Source of the DNA: Neoroseomonas soli
Lineage (GTDB): Bacteria > Pseudomonadota > Alphaproteobacteria > Acetobacterales > Acetobacteraceae
DNA: 64,000 nt
NCBI RefSeq assembly: GCF_018129065.1
Contig: NZ_JAAEDM010000004.1
Span: forward strand, 85,078 to 149,077
Direction: 5' to 3'
Shown here: piece by piece, positions 36,328 through 45,890 of the stretch
Layout: every line of letters starts with the position of its first letter
Numbering within the stretch: position 1 is the first letter of the stretch
The notes under the pieces: generated by a model
The model's input: the letters and a program-made list of their open reading frames with translations, nothing else
Told to the model about the DNA's origin: nothing
Database searches by the model: none
Made by a program: the position numbers and the translations under genes

Positions 36328-37413
36328 TCAGCGGAGGACGATCTCCACGCGCCGGTTCTGCGGCTCGCGGACGTTGTCGCCGGTCGCCACCAGCAGCTGG
36401 CTCTCGCCGACGCCGCGGGTGGTGATCTCGTTCCGGGGCACGCCCAGGCGGACGAGCTCGGCGGCGACCGCGTTGGCGCGGCGGACCGACAGGCCCTGGT
36501 TGTACTGCGGCGAGCCCGAGGTGTCGGTGTGGCCGGTCACCTCGATGCGCGTCACCGCCTGGCGGGTGCGGGCCTGCGCCGCTTCCGAGATGATCTGGCG
36601 CGCGCGCTGCGTCAGGTCGGCGCGGTTCCAGTCGAAGAACACTAGGAAGGTGCGCGCCGGCGCCGGGGCAGCGGCAGGCGCCGCCACCGGGGCGGCCGTG
36701 CGGCCGAAGTTGTAGCGCACGCCAACCAGCAGCGAGTGGTTGAAGTTGTCCATGTCGAACGACACGGGGTCACGCGCATTGAAGTTCTGCCCGTTCACCG
36801 TGACGTTCGCATTGGCGCGGCCGTCGATCGTGTGGCCGGTCGTGCCCATGAAGCGGTACTCGGCGGTCAGCGCGAGGCCCGGCACGGCGTCGATCGGGAA
36901 GGCGAGGCCGACGATCGCCTGGTAGGCGAAGGCGCCCTCGGTGCCACCGACGTCCACACCGGCGGAGGCGTTGTTCGAGTTGGCGCGGAAGCCGAGGCTG
37001 TCCACGTCCTGCCAGACGTAGCCGATACCGGCGCCGAGGTACGGCATCACGCCGCCCAGGTTGAAGTCGTACAGGGCGTTGACCATCAGGCCGTAGCTGC
37101 TGACGGTCCCGCCGGCGCGCGGCGCATTGATGCCGTTCACCTTGATGTTGTCGACGTCGTTGGTGCGGTAGCTGCCCTCGAGCTCGGCGCGCAGGCCGTT
37201 GCCGAAGCCGTAGCCGACGCTGAGCACGCCGGCCCAGCCCCACTCAAAGGAGGCCTCGACGCCCTGGTCGCTGGTGCTCTGCAGGTAGTTGGTGCCGAGG
37301 CCGGCGCCGACATACACGCCCCGCACCCGCGGATCGCCCCAGCTCGTCTGCGCCTGCGCCGCCATCGGGAGCGACAGCAGGGTCGCGGCAAGAAGCGTCT
37401 TCTTCAGGCTCAT
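36328..37413 (-). CDS. OmpA-family outer membrane protein
   Basis: This 361-residue paralogue of the neighbouring OmpA has a signal peptide (SLKKTLLAATLLSLPMAAQA), barrel strands (RGVYVGAGLGTNYLQS, PYLGAGIGYVWQDVDSLG, LALTAEYRFMG) and the C-terminal OmpA domain (FFDWNRADLTQRARQIISEA, IEVTGHTDTSG, NRRVEIVLR). ATG 37413 follows AGGAGA. The AT-richer 176-base leader contains CATCATC and GATGATG arms (37492-37498, 37511-37517), a possible leader hairpin. Confidence 0.94.
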   Translation of the reverse strand: MSLKKTLLAATLLSLPMAAQAQTSWGDPRVRGVYVGAGLGTNYLQSTSDQGVEASFEWGWAGVLSVGYGFGNGLRAELEGSYRTNDVDNIKVNGINAPRAGGTVSSYGLMVNALYDFNLGGVMPYLGAGIGYVWQDVDSLGFRANSNNASAGVDVGGTEGAFAYQAIVGLAFPIDAVPGLALTAEYRFMGTTGHTIDGRANANVTVNGQNFNARDPVSFDMDNFNHSLLVGVRYNFGRTAAPVAAPAAAPAPARTFLVFFDWNRADLTQRARQIISEAAQARTRQAVTRIEVTGHTDTSGSPQYNQGLSVRRANAVAAELVRLGVPRNEITTRGVGESQLLVATGDNVREPQNRRVEIVLR

Positions 37414-37589
37414 CGTAATTCTCCTGATCGGGGCCCCTCGCGGGACCGGAAAACGGGCCGGGTGGCCGACGGGCTCAACACTTCCCCGGAACATCATCCT
37501 CTACCACTCTGATGATGCTGCGCCATAGCAGGGCGGAATCTTCGCTTCCGACTGTGACATCCGGGACACGATATCGGGTGGCAAATCGG

Positions 37590-38714
37590 TCACAAGCCGC
37601 GCAGCGCCTCGGCATCCGTCATCCCGGCGAGGCTGCCTTCCGGCAGCAGCCGCGTGGCATGGCCCATCTTGCGCCCGGGGCGGGCCTCCGCCTTGCCGTA
37701 GAGATGCGGGACCACGCCGGGGGAGGCGACCAGCCGCGGCCAGGCGGCCATCCCCTCCGGCCCGATCAGGTTCTTCATCACCGCGTCGTGGTGGCGCGCG
37801 GGGGAGGCGAGCGGCAGCCCCGCCACCGCGCGGATGTGCTGCTCGAACTGGGATGCGGCGCAGGCATCCATCGTCCAGTGCCCTGAATTGTGCGGCCGCG
37901 GCGCGATCTCGTTGCCGAGCAGCCTTCCGTCGGGGAGCACGAACATCTCGAGCGCCACCAGCCCGACCAGTTCGAGCCCCTCGGCGACCTTGGCGACGTG
38001 GGAGCGCGCGGCCGCGGCCACGGCCTCCGGCAGCCGCGCGGGGGCGAAGGAGAGGTCGAGGATGTGGTGCGCGTGGCGGTTCTCCGCCGGGTCGAAGACG
38101 GCCACGGTGCCATCCTCCGCCCGCGCCGCGATGGCCGACACCTCGGCCACGAAGGGCACGAAGGCCTCCAGCACCAGCGGCCTGGGGGAGAGGCGCGCAT
38201 AGGCCGGGGCGAGGTCCTCCGGCCGGCGCAGCACCGCCTGCCCGCGCCCGTCATAGCCGAGGCGCGTCGTCTTCAGCACCGCGGGCAGGCCGAGCTCCGC
38301 CACCGCGGCTTCCAACTCGGCCTCGCTGCCCACGGCGCGCCAGGGCGCCACCGGCACGCCGATCCGCCCCAGGAAGGCCTTCTCGGCCACCCGGTCCTGG
38401 CAGGTGGCGAGCGCTGCGAGGCCCGGGCGGCAGGGCACCAGCCCGGCCAGGGCCTCGAGCGCCGCGGCGGGGACGTTCTCGAACTCGAAGGTCACCACGG
38501 CGACCGAGGCGGCAAAGCGGGCCAGCGCCTCGCGGTCCTCGTAGGGTGCGACGGTGCGGTGGGCAGCCACCATCATGCCGGGGGAATCCTCCTCCGGCGC
38601 ATAGACATGGCAGGCGTAGCCGAGCCGCGCGGCGGCCAGCGCCGACATGCGGCCGAGCTGGCCCCCGCCGAGGATGCCGATGACCGAGCCCGGGGGCAGG
38701 GGGGAGGCCGTCAT
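37590..38714 (-). CDS. purK: N5-carboxyaminoimidazole ribonucleotide synthase
   Basis: This 374-residue ATP-grasp enzyme carboxylates AIR using bicarbonate and ATP in purine synthesis. It starts [21 protein letters not shown] and shows [16 protein letters not shown] and the [17 protein letters not shown] metal-binding block typical of PurK. Start overlaps the purE stop by four bases (ATGA). No purine riboswitch was recognised ahead of purE. Confidence 0.96.
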   Translation of the reverse strand: MTASPLPPGSVIGILGGGQLGRMSALAAARLGYACHVYAPEEDSPGMMVAAHRTVAPYEDREALARFAASVAVVTFEFENVPAAALEALAGLVPCRPGLAALATCQDRVAEKAFLGRIGVPVAPWRAVGSEAELEAAVAELGLPAVLKTTRLGYDGRGQAVLRRPEDLAPAYARLSPRPLVLEAFVPFVAEVSAIAARAEDGTVAVFDPAENRHAHHILDLSFAPARLPEAVAAAARSHVAKVAEGLELVGLVALEMFVLPDGRLLGNEIAPRPHNSGHWTMDACAASQFEQHIRAVAGLPLASPARHHDAVMKNLIGPEGMAAWPRLVASPGVVPHLYGKAEARPGRKMGHATRLLPEGSLAGMTDAEALRGL

Positions 38715-39211
38715 GCCGGCAGGTCCGGCACGCTTTCCGTCTGCGCGGCGCGCCAGGCGTCGAGTCGCGCCGCCAGCGCCGGGTCGGAGGTCGCGAGGAT
38801 CGCCCCCGCCAGCAGCCCGGCGTTCACCGCCCCGGCGCGGCCGATGGCGAGCGTGCCGACCGGGATGCCGGCCGGCATCTGGACGATGGAGAGCAGGCTG
38901 TCCATGCCCTTCAACGCATGGCTTTCGACCGGCACGCCGAGCACCGGCAGCGCGGTCATGGAAGCCGCCATGCCCGGCAGGTGGGCCGCCCCGCCGGCGC
39001 CGGCGATGATCACCTTCAGCCCTCGCCCGGCGGCCGACTTCGCATAGGCGAAGAGGCGGTCCGGCGTGCGATGGGCGGAGACGACGCGCGTCTCGTGCGG
39101 GACGCCGAGCTGCGCCAGCGTCTCGGCGGCGTGGCGCATGGTCTCCCAGTCGGACCGGCTGCCCATGATGATGCCGACCAGGGGCGCCCCGGCGCCCGAC
39201 TCACCTGTCAT
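38711..39211 (-). CDS. purE: N5-carboxyaminoimidazole ribonucleotide mutase
   Basis: This 166-residue enzyme moves the carboxyl group to make CAIR, the step after PurK. Motifs are [22 protein letters not shown] and [13 protein letters not shown], with [24 protein letters not shown] near the end, all typical of class I PurE. First gene of the purE-purK pair. Confidence 0.96.
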   Translation of the reverse strand: MTGESGAGAPLVGIIMGSRSDWETMRHAAETLAQLGVPHETRVVSAHRTPDRLFAYAKSAAGRGLKVIIAGAGGAAHLPGMAASMTALPVLGVPVESHALKGMDSLLSIVQMPAGIPVGTLAIGRAGAVNAGLLAGAILATSDPALAARLDAWRAAQTESVPDLPA

Positions 39212-39428
39212 CCGTCAGTCTTCCTGTCCTTGAGCGCGACCGTTCAATCCTGGCCGCGCCAGAAAAATGGCGGCGCGAGGCGTGGCCCCGGGCCCGGCGC
39301 GCGACCGTCCGCCTGCGCCGGAGCGCCGATGCCCCGCGAAGCCGAAGGCGGGCGGACGAGCGCCCGTTGCTCCGCAACGAGGATGGGTGCCCGGACGCGG
39401 GCCGTCCGGCGATTGGGGGCGCACGAAA

Positions 39429-39629
39429 TCACGCGATGATGTCGGGGACGAGACGGCCTTCCAGCCAGGAGATCTCGTCCTTGAGCTTGAGCTTGCGCTT
39501 CTTCAGTCGCTGCAGTTGCAACTGGTCCACCGCGGACCCGTCAATCCGGGCGATGACGGTGTCGAGGTCGCGGTGCTCGCTGCGCAGTTCGTGCAGGCGG
39601 CGCAGCATGGCGTCACGGTCGGCGATCAT
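39429..39629 (-). CDS. DUF465 (YdcH-like) small helical protein
   Basis: This 66-residue protein fits DUF465: two helices predicted to form a coiled-coil hairpin, with the HRDLDTVIARIDGS turn and the KKRKLKLKDEISWLEGRL second helix. Function is unknown in the family. A DUF465-like paralogue starts 188 bases away on the other strand. Confidence 0.83.
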   Translation of the reverse strand: MIADRDAMLRRLHELRSEHRDLDTVIARIDGSAVDQLQLQRLKKRKLKLKDEISWLEGRLVPDIIA

Positions 39630-39817
39630 GGCCGGCGGCCCCGAAGCGAAGTTGATGGATGCATCCTGCTCGGATCGCCCATATCATGCCACGGCCGGGG
39701 CGCGACAGGCCACTCCCGGTAGTCGCACCCCGGTTTCCGCGGGGCCGGATGCCCGGCCTCGAATGAATGCCTCGGCCCCAGGGCCAGGGCACCAAACCGG
39801 ATGAGGACGCGCATCGC

Positions 39818-39994
39818 ATGCCGATGAATGCCCGGATCGCCTCCCTCGAGGAACGCCATGCCTCCCTCGAGCGCCGGATCCTGGAAGAAGACCGCCGCCC
39901 CCGTCCCGATGAGACGGAACTGGCCCGCCTGAAGCGGGAAAAACTACGACTGAAGGAGGAGATGGAACGGCTGCGCGCCGCGACGCGCCACTGA
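39818..39994 (+). CDS. DUF465-like small coiled-coil protein
   Basis: This protein of about 58 residues starts at ATG 39818 or 39824. Its charged helices (ASLEERHASLERRI and LARLKREKLRLKEEMERL) have the same two-helix arrangement as DUF465, though identity to the neighbour is low. It faces away from the minus-strand DUF465 gene. Function unknown. Confidence 0.65.
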   Translation: MPMNARIASLEERHASLERRILEEDRRPRPDETELARLKREKLRLKEEMERLRAATRH

Positions 39995-40067
39995 GCCGGT
40001 TCCCCGCGCCGGGCGGCCCGCCTCTGCGGGCCGCTTGCGGCACGGGGCGAGAGCAAGTCCCGCCGCC

Positions 40068-40628
40068 TCAGGCCGCGTCGTCGGCCGCCGCATGCGGCTC
40101 GGCGGGCTCGCCGCCGCCGATCGCGGCCACGGCCGCATTGAGGTCACCCTGGGTGCAAAGGCCCAGGATGACGGGGTCGCGCGGCTTGATGTTCGGCGTG
40201 TTCCAGTGCGTCCGGTCCCGCACCTTGGCGATGGTGTCCTTGGTGGTGCCGAGCAGTTTCGCGACCACCACATCCGGCAGCGCGGGGTAGTTGCGCAGCA
40301 GCCAGGCGATGCCGTCCGGCCGGTCGTTGCGCTTGGAAACCGGCGTGTAGCGCCCGCCCTTGGCCTTGATCTTCGGCAGGACGATGCTGCTTTCCTGCAG
40401 GGCCAGGCGGGCGGCGGGGTCGGCCTCGCAACGGGCGATCTCCTCCCGCGTCAGCTGGCCGGAGGCGATCGGGTCGAAGCCGACGATCCCCTGCGCGACC
40501 TCGCCATCCGCGATGGCCTGGATCTCGAGTGGATGCATGCCGACGAAATCGGCGATCTGCTCGAAGGACAGGGAGGTCTTGTCGATCAGCCACACGGCGG
40601 TGGCTTTCGGCATGAGAGGCTGTGGCAT
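40068..40628 (-). CDS. trcR: Cell-cycle transcriptional regulator TrcR (DUF1013)
   Basis: This 186-residue protein is conserved across alphaproteobacteria. Landmarks are MPKATAVWLIDKTSLSFEQI, FVGMHPLEIQAIADGE, the YTPVSKRNDRPDGIAWLLRN block and TTKDTIAKVRDRTHWNTPNI, which look like two helix-turn-helix modules. ATG 40628 is chosen because GAGG lies 8 bases upstream. It is divergent from the DUF1192 gene across 108 bases. Confidence 0.9.
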   Translation of the reverse strand: MPQPLMPKATAVWLIDKTSLSFEQIADFVGMHPLEIQAIADGEVAQGIVGFDPIASGQLTREEIARCEADPAARLALQESSIVLPKIKAKGGRYTPVSKRNDRPDGIAWLLRNYPALPDVVVAKLLGTTKDTIAKVRDRTHWNTPNIKPRDPVILGLCTQGDLNAAVAAIGGGEPAEPHAAADDAA

Positions 40629-40736
40629 GGCGAACCTCGAGGGCGGAGGGGCAGGAGCGAACCCCCGCATCATTGACGCCCCCTATAATGACGCGGCCGG
40701 GCAGGGTCAAAGCCCGGATGCGGAAAGGATGCGCCC

Positions 40737-40934
40737 ATGGCCCTGACGGATGAGGAAGACAACCTGCCCCGGCGGCGAAAGATTCTGCAGCCGCCACGCT
40801 TCGACGGCTGGGATGTGGGGCAGTTGCGCGAATACATCGAAGAACTGCGCGCCGAGATCGCCCGCACCGAGGCCGCCATCGCCTCCGGCCAGGCTCAGCG
40901 CGCGGCGGCGGAAGCACTGTTCCGCAAGCCGTAG
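40737..40934 (+). CDS. DUF1192 small protein
   Basis: This 65-residue protein belongs to DUF1192. It has the conserved LPRRRKILQPPRFDGWDVGQLREYIEELR core, in which the last helix is followed by a second amphipathic helix ending in LFRKP. Found beside trcR in many alphaproteobacteria. Function unknown. Confidence 0.86.
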   Translation: MALTDEEDNLPRRRKILQPPRFDGWDVGQLREYIEELRAEIARTEAAIASGQAQRAAAEALFRKP

Positions 40935-40954
40935 GCGCCGGCCCCTGCCCGCGG

Positions 40955-41680
40955 TCAGGGCGCCGGCGCGGCGGCGGCCTGGCCCGGCGGCAGCGTGCCC
41001 GCCGGCGCGAAGGCGCTGAGCGCGAACCACACCGGGAAGGCCGCGACATCCTGTCGCGACCCGTCCAGGGAAAGCCGCCCGTCGCGCAGTGCCTGCGCGA
41101 TCTGGATGTGCCCGAGCCAGATCTCGGTCAGCACGCGCAGCGTCGCGGTGACGAAGAGCGCGACCTCATGGCCGGGGTCGCGGTAGCAGAGATCCACCTC
41201 GCCACGGTCGAAGACGAGCCAGTAGCGGCGATGGGTGATCGGCGCGCCGCTGACCTGGAACTCGACGACGAAGCGGCGCTCGCCGGCCGCGGCGCGACGC
41301 TCGACGTTGCGCCGTATGTCCCACATCAGCAGGTCGGGATCGAGGTTCGTCGGCTCGACCAGCCTGTGCCGCAGCCAGCGCTGCGCCCAGAGGCCCATCT
41401 GCTCGACGAGGGGGAACATCTCCCGCCCCGCCGGCGTCAGGTGATACTCCGAGGTGCCGTTCGCGCCCTCGCGCCGCTCGACGATACCGGCGAACTCCAG
41501 TTCCTTCAGGCGGCGCGCGAGCAGCGAGGAGGACATGCGCGGCACGCCGCGCTGCAGGTCGTTGAAGCGCACGCTGCCGCAATGCAATTCGCGGATGACG
41601 AGCGGAGTCCATCGCTGCGTAAGCACCTCCGCAGCGATCGAGACAGGACAGAACTGGCCGTAGCCCGTCGTCTCGCCCAT
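40955..41680 (-). CDS. HxlR-family transcriptional regulator with C-terminal ligand-like domain
   Basis: This 241-residue protein has an HxlR winged helix at the N-terminus: CPVSIAAEVLTQRWTPLVIR, the RFNDLQRGVPRMSSSLLARRLKEL recognition region and the LTPAGREMFPLVEQMGLWAQ helix. The C-terminal half (FVVEFQVSGAPITHRRYWLV onward) resembles an SCP2-type lipid-binding fold, uncommon among HxlR proteins. ATG 41680 is chosen to match the family start. It is divergent from the acyl-CoA-dehydrogenase-like gene, which it probably regulates. Confidence 0.83.
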   Translation of the reverse strand: MGETTGYGQFCPVSIAAEVLTQRWTPLVIRELHCGSVRFNDLQRGVPRMSSSLLARRLKELEFAGIVERREGANGTSEYHLTPAGREMFPLVEQMGLWAQRWLRHRLVEPTNLDPDLLMWDIRRNVERRAAAGERRFVVEFQVSGAPITHRRYWLVFDRGEVDLCYRDPGHEVALFVTATLRVLTEIWLGHIQIAQALRDGRLSLDGSRQDVAAFPVWFALSAFAPAGTLPPGQAAAAPAP

Positions 41681-41790
41681 GCGCCTACCTACCACGCCGT
41701 AATGCGCCGACCACTGCATATTCTGAAGTAGCGAAGCCCCGCGCCGTGGCGCGACTGTCCCGCTGCAACGACATGCACGGAGAGACTTCC

Positions 41791-42918
41791 ATGACACGTC
41801 ATCTCGATCTGCCCGCACTGGTGCACATCATCGGCCCGCGCTTCGCCGAAGGCGCCGCGGAGCGCGACGCCACCGACACCTTCGTCGATGCGCACTACGA
41901 CGTGCTGAAGGAGCACAAGGTCTTCTCGGCTCTTGTGCCGAAGGAACTCGGCGGCGGCGGTGTGACCCACCGCACCATGTGCGCCTTCCTGCGCGAACTG
42001 GCGCATTACTGTTCATCGACCGCGCTGGCATTGTCGATGCATCAGCATCTTGTCGCCGCCGCGGCGTACAATCACCGCAACGGGCGGCCGGGCCAGAAGC
42101 TGCTGGAGCGCGTCGCGGCGTCGGAAGTGGTGCTGATCTCGACCGGCGCCGCCGACTGGATGGAGTCCAACGGCAGCGTCGAGCGTGCGGAGGGCGGCTT
42201 CCGCGTCAGCGCGCGCAAGCCCTTCGCCAGCGGGTCGCCGCGCGGCGGCGTGCTGGTGACGTCCGCTCCCTACGAGGACCCGAAGGAAGGCTGGCAGGTG
42301 CTGCACTTCCCGGTGCCCTTCTCGGCCGAGGGCGTGTCCCTCGCCGATGACTGGCGCACGCTCGGCATGCGTGCCACGGGGTCGCAGACCGTGATCCTGG
42401 ACAAGGTCCTCGTGCCGGAGGAGAGCGTCGTGCTGCGCCGTCCGCGCGGGCGCTTCCACCCCGCATGGAACGTCATCCTCACGGTGGCGATGCCGCTGAT
42501 CATGTCCGTCTATACCGGCGTGGCGGAAGCGGCGGCGGCGATCGCGCGGGAACAGGCGGCGAAGCGGCGCGACGATCCCTCGGTGCCCTATCTGCTCGGC
42601 GAGCTGACGAACGAGCTGACGACGGCGCAGCTCGCGACCGACGACATGGTGCGCCTGGCGGACGACCTCAATTTCTCGATGGGGCTCGACGTCACCGACG
42701 CGATCCTGGTGCGCAAGACCATCGCGGCGACGCATGTCATCGCCACCGTGGAGAAGGCGCTCGAGGCCGCGGGCGGTGCGGGCTTCTACCGCCGCCTCGG
42801 GCTCGAGCGGCTGCTGCGCGACGCGCATGGCGCGCAGTTCCACCCGCTGCCGGCCAAGCGGCAGCAGCGCTTCACCGGCCGCGTGGCGCTCGGCCTCGAT
42901 CCGATCGCCGATGGCTGA
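41791..42918 (+). CDS. Acyl-CoA dehydrogenase-like flavoprotein
   Basis: This 375-residue enzyme has the acyl-CoA dehydrogenase fold. FAD-binding parts include AEGGFRVSARKPFASG (usually GYxxNGxKxxISN) and DDWRTLGMRATGSQTVILDKVLVPEE. The C-terminal GGAGFYRRLGLERLLRDAHGAQFHPL replaces the usual GGxGY...RD. The usual catalytic Glu is not evident, so an oxygenase-type member (DszC/HpaB-like) is possible. ATG 41791 follows GGAGAG. Probably in an operon with the cupin. Confidence 0.83.
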   Translation: MTRHLDLPALVHIIGPRFAEGAAERDATDTFVDAHYDVLKEHKVFSALVPKELGGGGVTHRTMCAFLRELAHYCSSTALALSMHQHLVAAAAYNHRNGRPGQKLLERVAASEVVLISTGAADWMESNGSVERAEGGFRVSARKPFASGSPRGGVLVTSAPYEDPKEGWQVLHFPVPFSAEGVSLADDWRTLGMRATGSQTVILDKVLVPEESVVLRRPRGRFHPAWNVILTVAMPLIMSVYTGVAEAAAAIAREQAAKRRDDPSVPYLLGELTNELTTAQLATDDMVRLADDLNFSMGLDVTDAILVRKTIAATHVIATVEKALEAAGGAGFYRRLGLERLLRDAHGAQFHPLPAKRQQRFTGRVALGLDPIADG

Positions 42919-42949
42919 GCCGATCGACACCGAACGAAGGAGAACGACG

Positions 42950-43408
42950 ATGAGGAACGTGATCGTGGCACTTGCATTCGGCTTCGCCGGCACGGCGCTG
43001 GCGCAGCAGGTGCCGCCGATGGCCCATGGCACGCCCGGCGCGCACGGCACCCCGGCCGCGGCAGCCCCCGGCTTCCGCCCGACCGTGCTGCTCGAGACAC
43101 CGCTGCTCGGCACCGAGCAGCGCATCTACCGCCTCTACACCATCGACTTCGCCTCGGGCGGGGCGACGCCGCGCCACATGCACCCTGGTGACGAGATCGC
43201 CCTGGTGACGGTGGGCTCGGTGACGCTCGAGATGGAAGGCGAGCCGCCGCGCACCTTCCAGGTCGACCAGACCTTCCATCCGCGCCCCATGACGCCGCAT
43301 GTGGCACGCAACGCCTCGACGACTGGGCCGGCGCGGGTGTCGGTCAGCAGCATCACCGAGGCCGGCAAGCCGAGCACGATCATGCTGCCGCCGGCGGCGA
43401 CGAACTGA
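42950..43408 (+). CDS. Secreted cupin-domain protein
   Basis: This 152-residue protein has a signal peptide ([17 protein letters not shown]) and a single cupin barrel: [25 protein letters not shown] carries the H-x-H-x-x-D/E metal motif, and [12 protein letters not shown] the second His. ATG 42950 follows AAGGAG. Periplasmic; function unknown. It lies 31 bases after the acyl-CoA-dehydrogenase-like gene. Confidence 0.85.
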   Translation: MRNVIVALAFGFAGTALAQQVPPMAHGTPGAHGTPAAAAPGFRPTVLLETPLLGTEQRIYRLYTIDFASGGATPRHMHPGDEIALVTVGSVTLEMEGEPPRTFQVDQTFHPRPMTPHVARNASTTGPARVSVSSITEAGKPSTIMLPPAATN

Positions 43409-43467
43409 CGGGACAGGGCGGCCTGGGCCTTGTCCCGACGGGGCGGGAGCGCGATGTGCGGGGGGTG

Positions 43468-44979
43468 ATGCCAGACACCCCGCTCCTTGCCTCCGCCCCG
43501 CCAGCCCGGTCCGGCCATGCGCCGTGCTTCGACAATTCCTATGCGCGGCTGCCGGAGCGGCTCTTCGCCCGGCTGCCGCCGACGCCGGTCTCGGCGCCGC
43601 GGCTGCTGCGGCTGAACGCGCGGCTCGCGGAGGAAATGGGCCTCGATCCGGCCTGGCTATCGGGCCCGGATGGCGTCGCGATGCTGGCCGGCAATGCCAT
43701 GCCCGACGGCGCCGAGCCGATCGCCCAGGCCTATGCCGGCCACCAGTTCGGGCAGTTCGTGCCAAGCCTCGGCGACGGCCGCGCCATCCTGATCGGCGAG
43801 GTGGTGACACCGGCGGGCGAGCGGCGCGACATCCAGTTGAAGGGCTCCGGCCCGACGCCCTTCTCGCGGCGCGGGGATGGGCGGGCGGCGGTCGGCCCCG
43901 TGCTGCGCGAATACATCGTCAGCGAGGCCATGGCCGCCTTCGGCATCCCGACGACGCGCTCGCTCGCCGCCGTCGCGACCGGGGACGCGGTGTTCCGCGA
44001 GGACGCGCTGCCCGGCGCCGTGCTGACCCGCGTCGCGGCAAGCCATCTGCGCGTCGGCACCTTCCAGTATTTCGCCGCGCGGCGGGACACGGACGCGCTG
44101 CGGGTGCTCGCCGAGCACGCCATCGCGCGGCACTACCCGGAGGCGGCCGGGGCGGCGAACCCGGTGCTCGCATTGTTCGAAGGCGTGGTGGCGCGGCAGG
44201 CCGCGCTGGTGGCGCGCTGGCTGCTGGTCGGCTTCATCCATGGCGTGATGAACACCGACAACTGCGCGATCTCGGGCGAGACGATCGACTACGGGCCCTG
44301 CGCTTTCCTCGACGAGTATCACCCCGAGAAGGTGTTCTCCTCGATCGACCAGTTCGGCCGCTATGCCTACGGCAACCAGCCCGGCATCGCGCATTGGAAT
44401 CTCGCCAGGCTGGCGGAATGCCTGCTGCCGCTGATTTCCGAGGACGAGAACAAGGCGCTGGAACTGGCGCAGGATTCGCTGGCCGGCTTCGCCCCGCGCT
44501 TCGGCGCCGCCTGGCGGGAAGGGCTGTTGCGCAAGATCGGCCTGGCGGCGGAGGAGGAGGCCGACGAGGCGTTGGTGCAGGACCTCTTCACCCTCATGGC
44601 CGAGGGGAGGGCGGATTTCACCCTGACCTTCCGACGCCTGTGCGACGCCGCCGAGGGGCAGGGGGCGGATGCCGCGCTGCGGGCGCTCTTCGCTGACCCG
44701 GCTGCTGTGGATCCATGGCTCGTGCGCTGGCGGGCCCGGCTGGCGCGGGAGGGTGCCGGTCGCGCGGAGGCGATGCGGGCCGTGAACCCGGCCTATATCC
44801 CGCGCAATCATCTGGTGGAGGAAGCGATCGCCGCCGCCGTGCAGCGCGACGACCTGGCGCCGTTCGAGGCGCTGCTGTCGGTGCTGGAGCGCCCCTTCGA
44901 GGAGCAGCCCGGCCGCGAACGCTACGCTGCGCCACCCCTGCCCGAGGAGCGCGTCCTGCGCACCTTCTGCGGGACCTAG
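43468..44979 (+). CDS. selO: Protein adenylyltransferase SelO (YdiU)
   Basis: This 503-residue pseudokinase-fold enzyme attaches AMP to protein hydroxyls. UPF0061 landmarks are [61 protein letters not shown] (metal-binding) and the closing LRTFCGT. In bacteria a Cys occupies the position of selenocysteine. ATG 43468 gives the usual N-terminus; ATG 43456 adds four residues. The TAG stop is the first codon of a repeat. Confidence 0.94.
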   Translation: MPDTPLLASAPPARSGHAPCFDNSYARLPERLFARLPPTPVSAPRLLRLNARLAEEMGLDPAWLSGPDGVAMLAGNAMPDGAEPIAQAYAGHQFGQFVPSLGDGRAILIGEVVTPAGERRDIQLKGSGPTPFSRRGDGRAAVGPVLREYIVSEAMAAFGIPTTRSLAAVATGDAVFREDALPGAVLTRVAASHLRVGTFQYFAARRDTDALRVLAEHAIARHYPEAAGAANPVLALFEGVVARQAALVARWLLVGFIHGVMNTDNCAISGETIDYGPCAFLDEYHPEKVFSSIDQFGRYAYGNQPGIAHWNLARLAECLLPLISEDENKALELAQDSLAGFAPRFGAAWREGLLRKIGLAAEEEADEALVQDLFTLMAEGRADFTLTFRRLCDAAEGQGADAALRALFADPAAVDPWLVRWRARLAREGAGRAEAMRAVNPAYIPRNHLVEEAIAAAVQRDDLAPFEALLSVLERPFEEQPGRERYAAPPLPEERVLRTFCGT

Positions 44980-45084
44980 AGCGGTTTCCGTTCGCCTCGG
45001 CTCACGAACACCGCTCCAGGCCTTTGTTCTTGCGAGCATCTTCACCCGATCAGGTGATTCCACCTGATCGGGATCTGCTCTGGA
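44979..45084 (+). repeat. Stop-associated palindromic repeat, copy 2 (long form)
   Basis: This copy is close to 1161-1262 along its whole length. The left half starts TAGAGCGGTTTCCGTTCG, and its TAG is the selO stop. The right half has arms CCGATCAGGTG (45046-45056) and CACCTGATCGG (45061-45071), a perfect 11-bp stem with loop ATTC. Likely terminator. Confidence 0.82.
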
Positions 45085-45352
45085 CAGCAACTGCCTCGGA
45101 TGCCGAGGCGTGTCCCGCGCGCGGGGCGGTTTCATCCGCGGCGCGTCGGGCCGTTCCGGTGAGTGGGGTCGCTTGCCACGGCGACGGGTAGCATCCGCGC
45201 GGCCTTGACCGCCGGCGCGCGTTCACGCGCCTGCGGCGACTGTCAGTCCGGGTGCGGCCGCGCTCACGGTCCTACCGAGGACATCGGGTTGCATTCGCAT
45301 GACCTGCACCAGAAGGGCCGAGCGCGTCGCGCCCGGCCCGCCTTGGTAACGG
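45085..45352. other. Intergenic remainder after the repeat, no gene seen
   Basis: This stretch continues from the palindromic repeat to the Hsp20 terminator. No reading frame with a plausible start and family match was found, and no tRNA-like fold. It is GC-rich with many short CpG-rich palindromes. Nothing else is supported. Confidence 0.4.
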
Positions 45353-45394
45353 ACAAAGAAGGGAGGTGGTCCGGGGGAGGTTCTCCTCCCCCGG
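45353..45394. repeat. GGGGGAG stem-loop repeat with ACAAAGAAGG tail
   Basis: CCGGGGGAGG (45371-45380) and CCTCCCCCGG (45385-45394) form a perfect 10-bp stem with loop TTCT. ACAAAGAAGGGAGG precedes it, matching GCCAAAGAAGGGAGG at 30763. It begins 11 bases from the Hsp20 stop and can terminate that minus-strand gene. Confidence 0.75.
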
Positions 45395-45404
45395 GAAGCG
45401 CGCC

Positions 45405-45866
45405 TTACGCCGCCTGCGCGGCCTCACCGGACAGCACCGGCCGGGCGCCCTGCACCGGGATGCGGCGCGGCTTCAGAGCCTCGGGCACCACGTGCTTCAG
45501 CTGCACGTGCAGCAGGCCGTTCGCAAGGTCCGCGCCCTCGACCACGATGTGGTCCGCGAGGACGAAGCGGCGCTCGAAGGCGCGGCCGGCGATACCGCGA
45601 TGGAGGAAGCGGCGGCCATCCTCGGGCTGCGGCTGGGGCCGCCCGGTGATGGTCAGGGTGTTCTCCTGCGCGGTGATGTCGAGGTCGCCCTCGGCGAAGC
45701 CGGCCACGGCCATGGTCAGCACATAGCTGTCATCGCCGGTCTTCTCGATGTTGTACGGGGGGTAGCCGTTGCCTTCGGAGACGGTCCGGGCGTTGTCCAT
45801 CAGGCGCGCGAGCCGGTCGAAGCCGATGGCGGTGCGGAAAAGAGGGGAGAAATCGACGGCGTTCAT
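45405..45866 (-). CDS. Hsp20-family small heat-shock protein
   Basis: This 153-residue IbpA-like chaperone holds unfolding proteins. It starts MNAVDFSPLFRTAIGFDRLA, with the NGYPPYNIEKTGDDSYVLTMAVAG start of the alpha-crystallin domain, TLTITGR, the FLHRGIAGRAFERRFVLADHI block and LHVQLKHVVPEALKPRRIPV near the end. Translation is likely temperature-controlled by the hairpin at 45869-45890. Confidence 0.94.
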   Translation of the reverse strand: MNAVDFSPLFRTAIGFDRLARLMDNARTVSEGNGYPPYNIEKTGDDSYVLTMAVAGFAEGDLDITAQENTLTITGRPQPQPEDGRRFLHRGIAGRAFERRFVLADHIVVEGADLANGLLHVQLKHVVPEALKPRRIPVQGARPVLSGEAAQAA

Positions 45867-45868
45867 GG

Positions 45869-45890
45869 AACCTCCTGCCTCAGCAAGGTT
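45869..45890 (-). promoter_or_regulatory. ROSE-like RNA thermometer in front of the Hsp20 gene
   Basis: Read on the minus strand, the hairpin has outer arms AACC and GGUU. Inside, UUGCU pairs with AGGA, with the G of UUGCU unpaired (a hallmark of the ROSE element), and the loop is GAGGC. The Shine-Dalgarno AGGAGG is thus sequestered, and AUG follows two bases after the hairpin. ROSE elements open on heating and are known upstream of Hsp20 genes in alphaproteobacteria. The upstream portion was not modelled. Confidence 0.72.

Noticed and set aside
39212..39428. Possible purine riboswitch ahead of purE
   Set aside because: The purE leader shows neither the conserved three-way junction loops nor a terminator/antiterminator pair that I can recognise.
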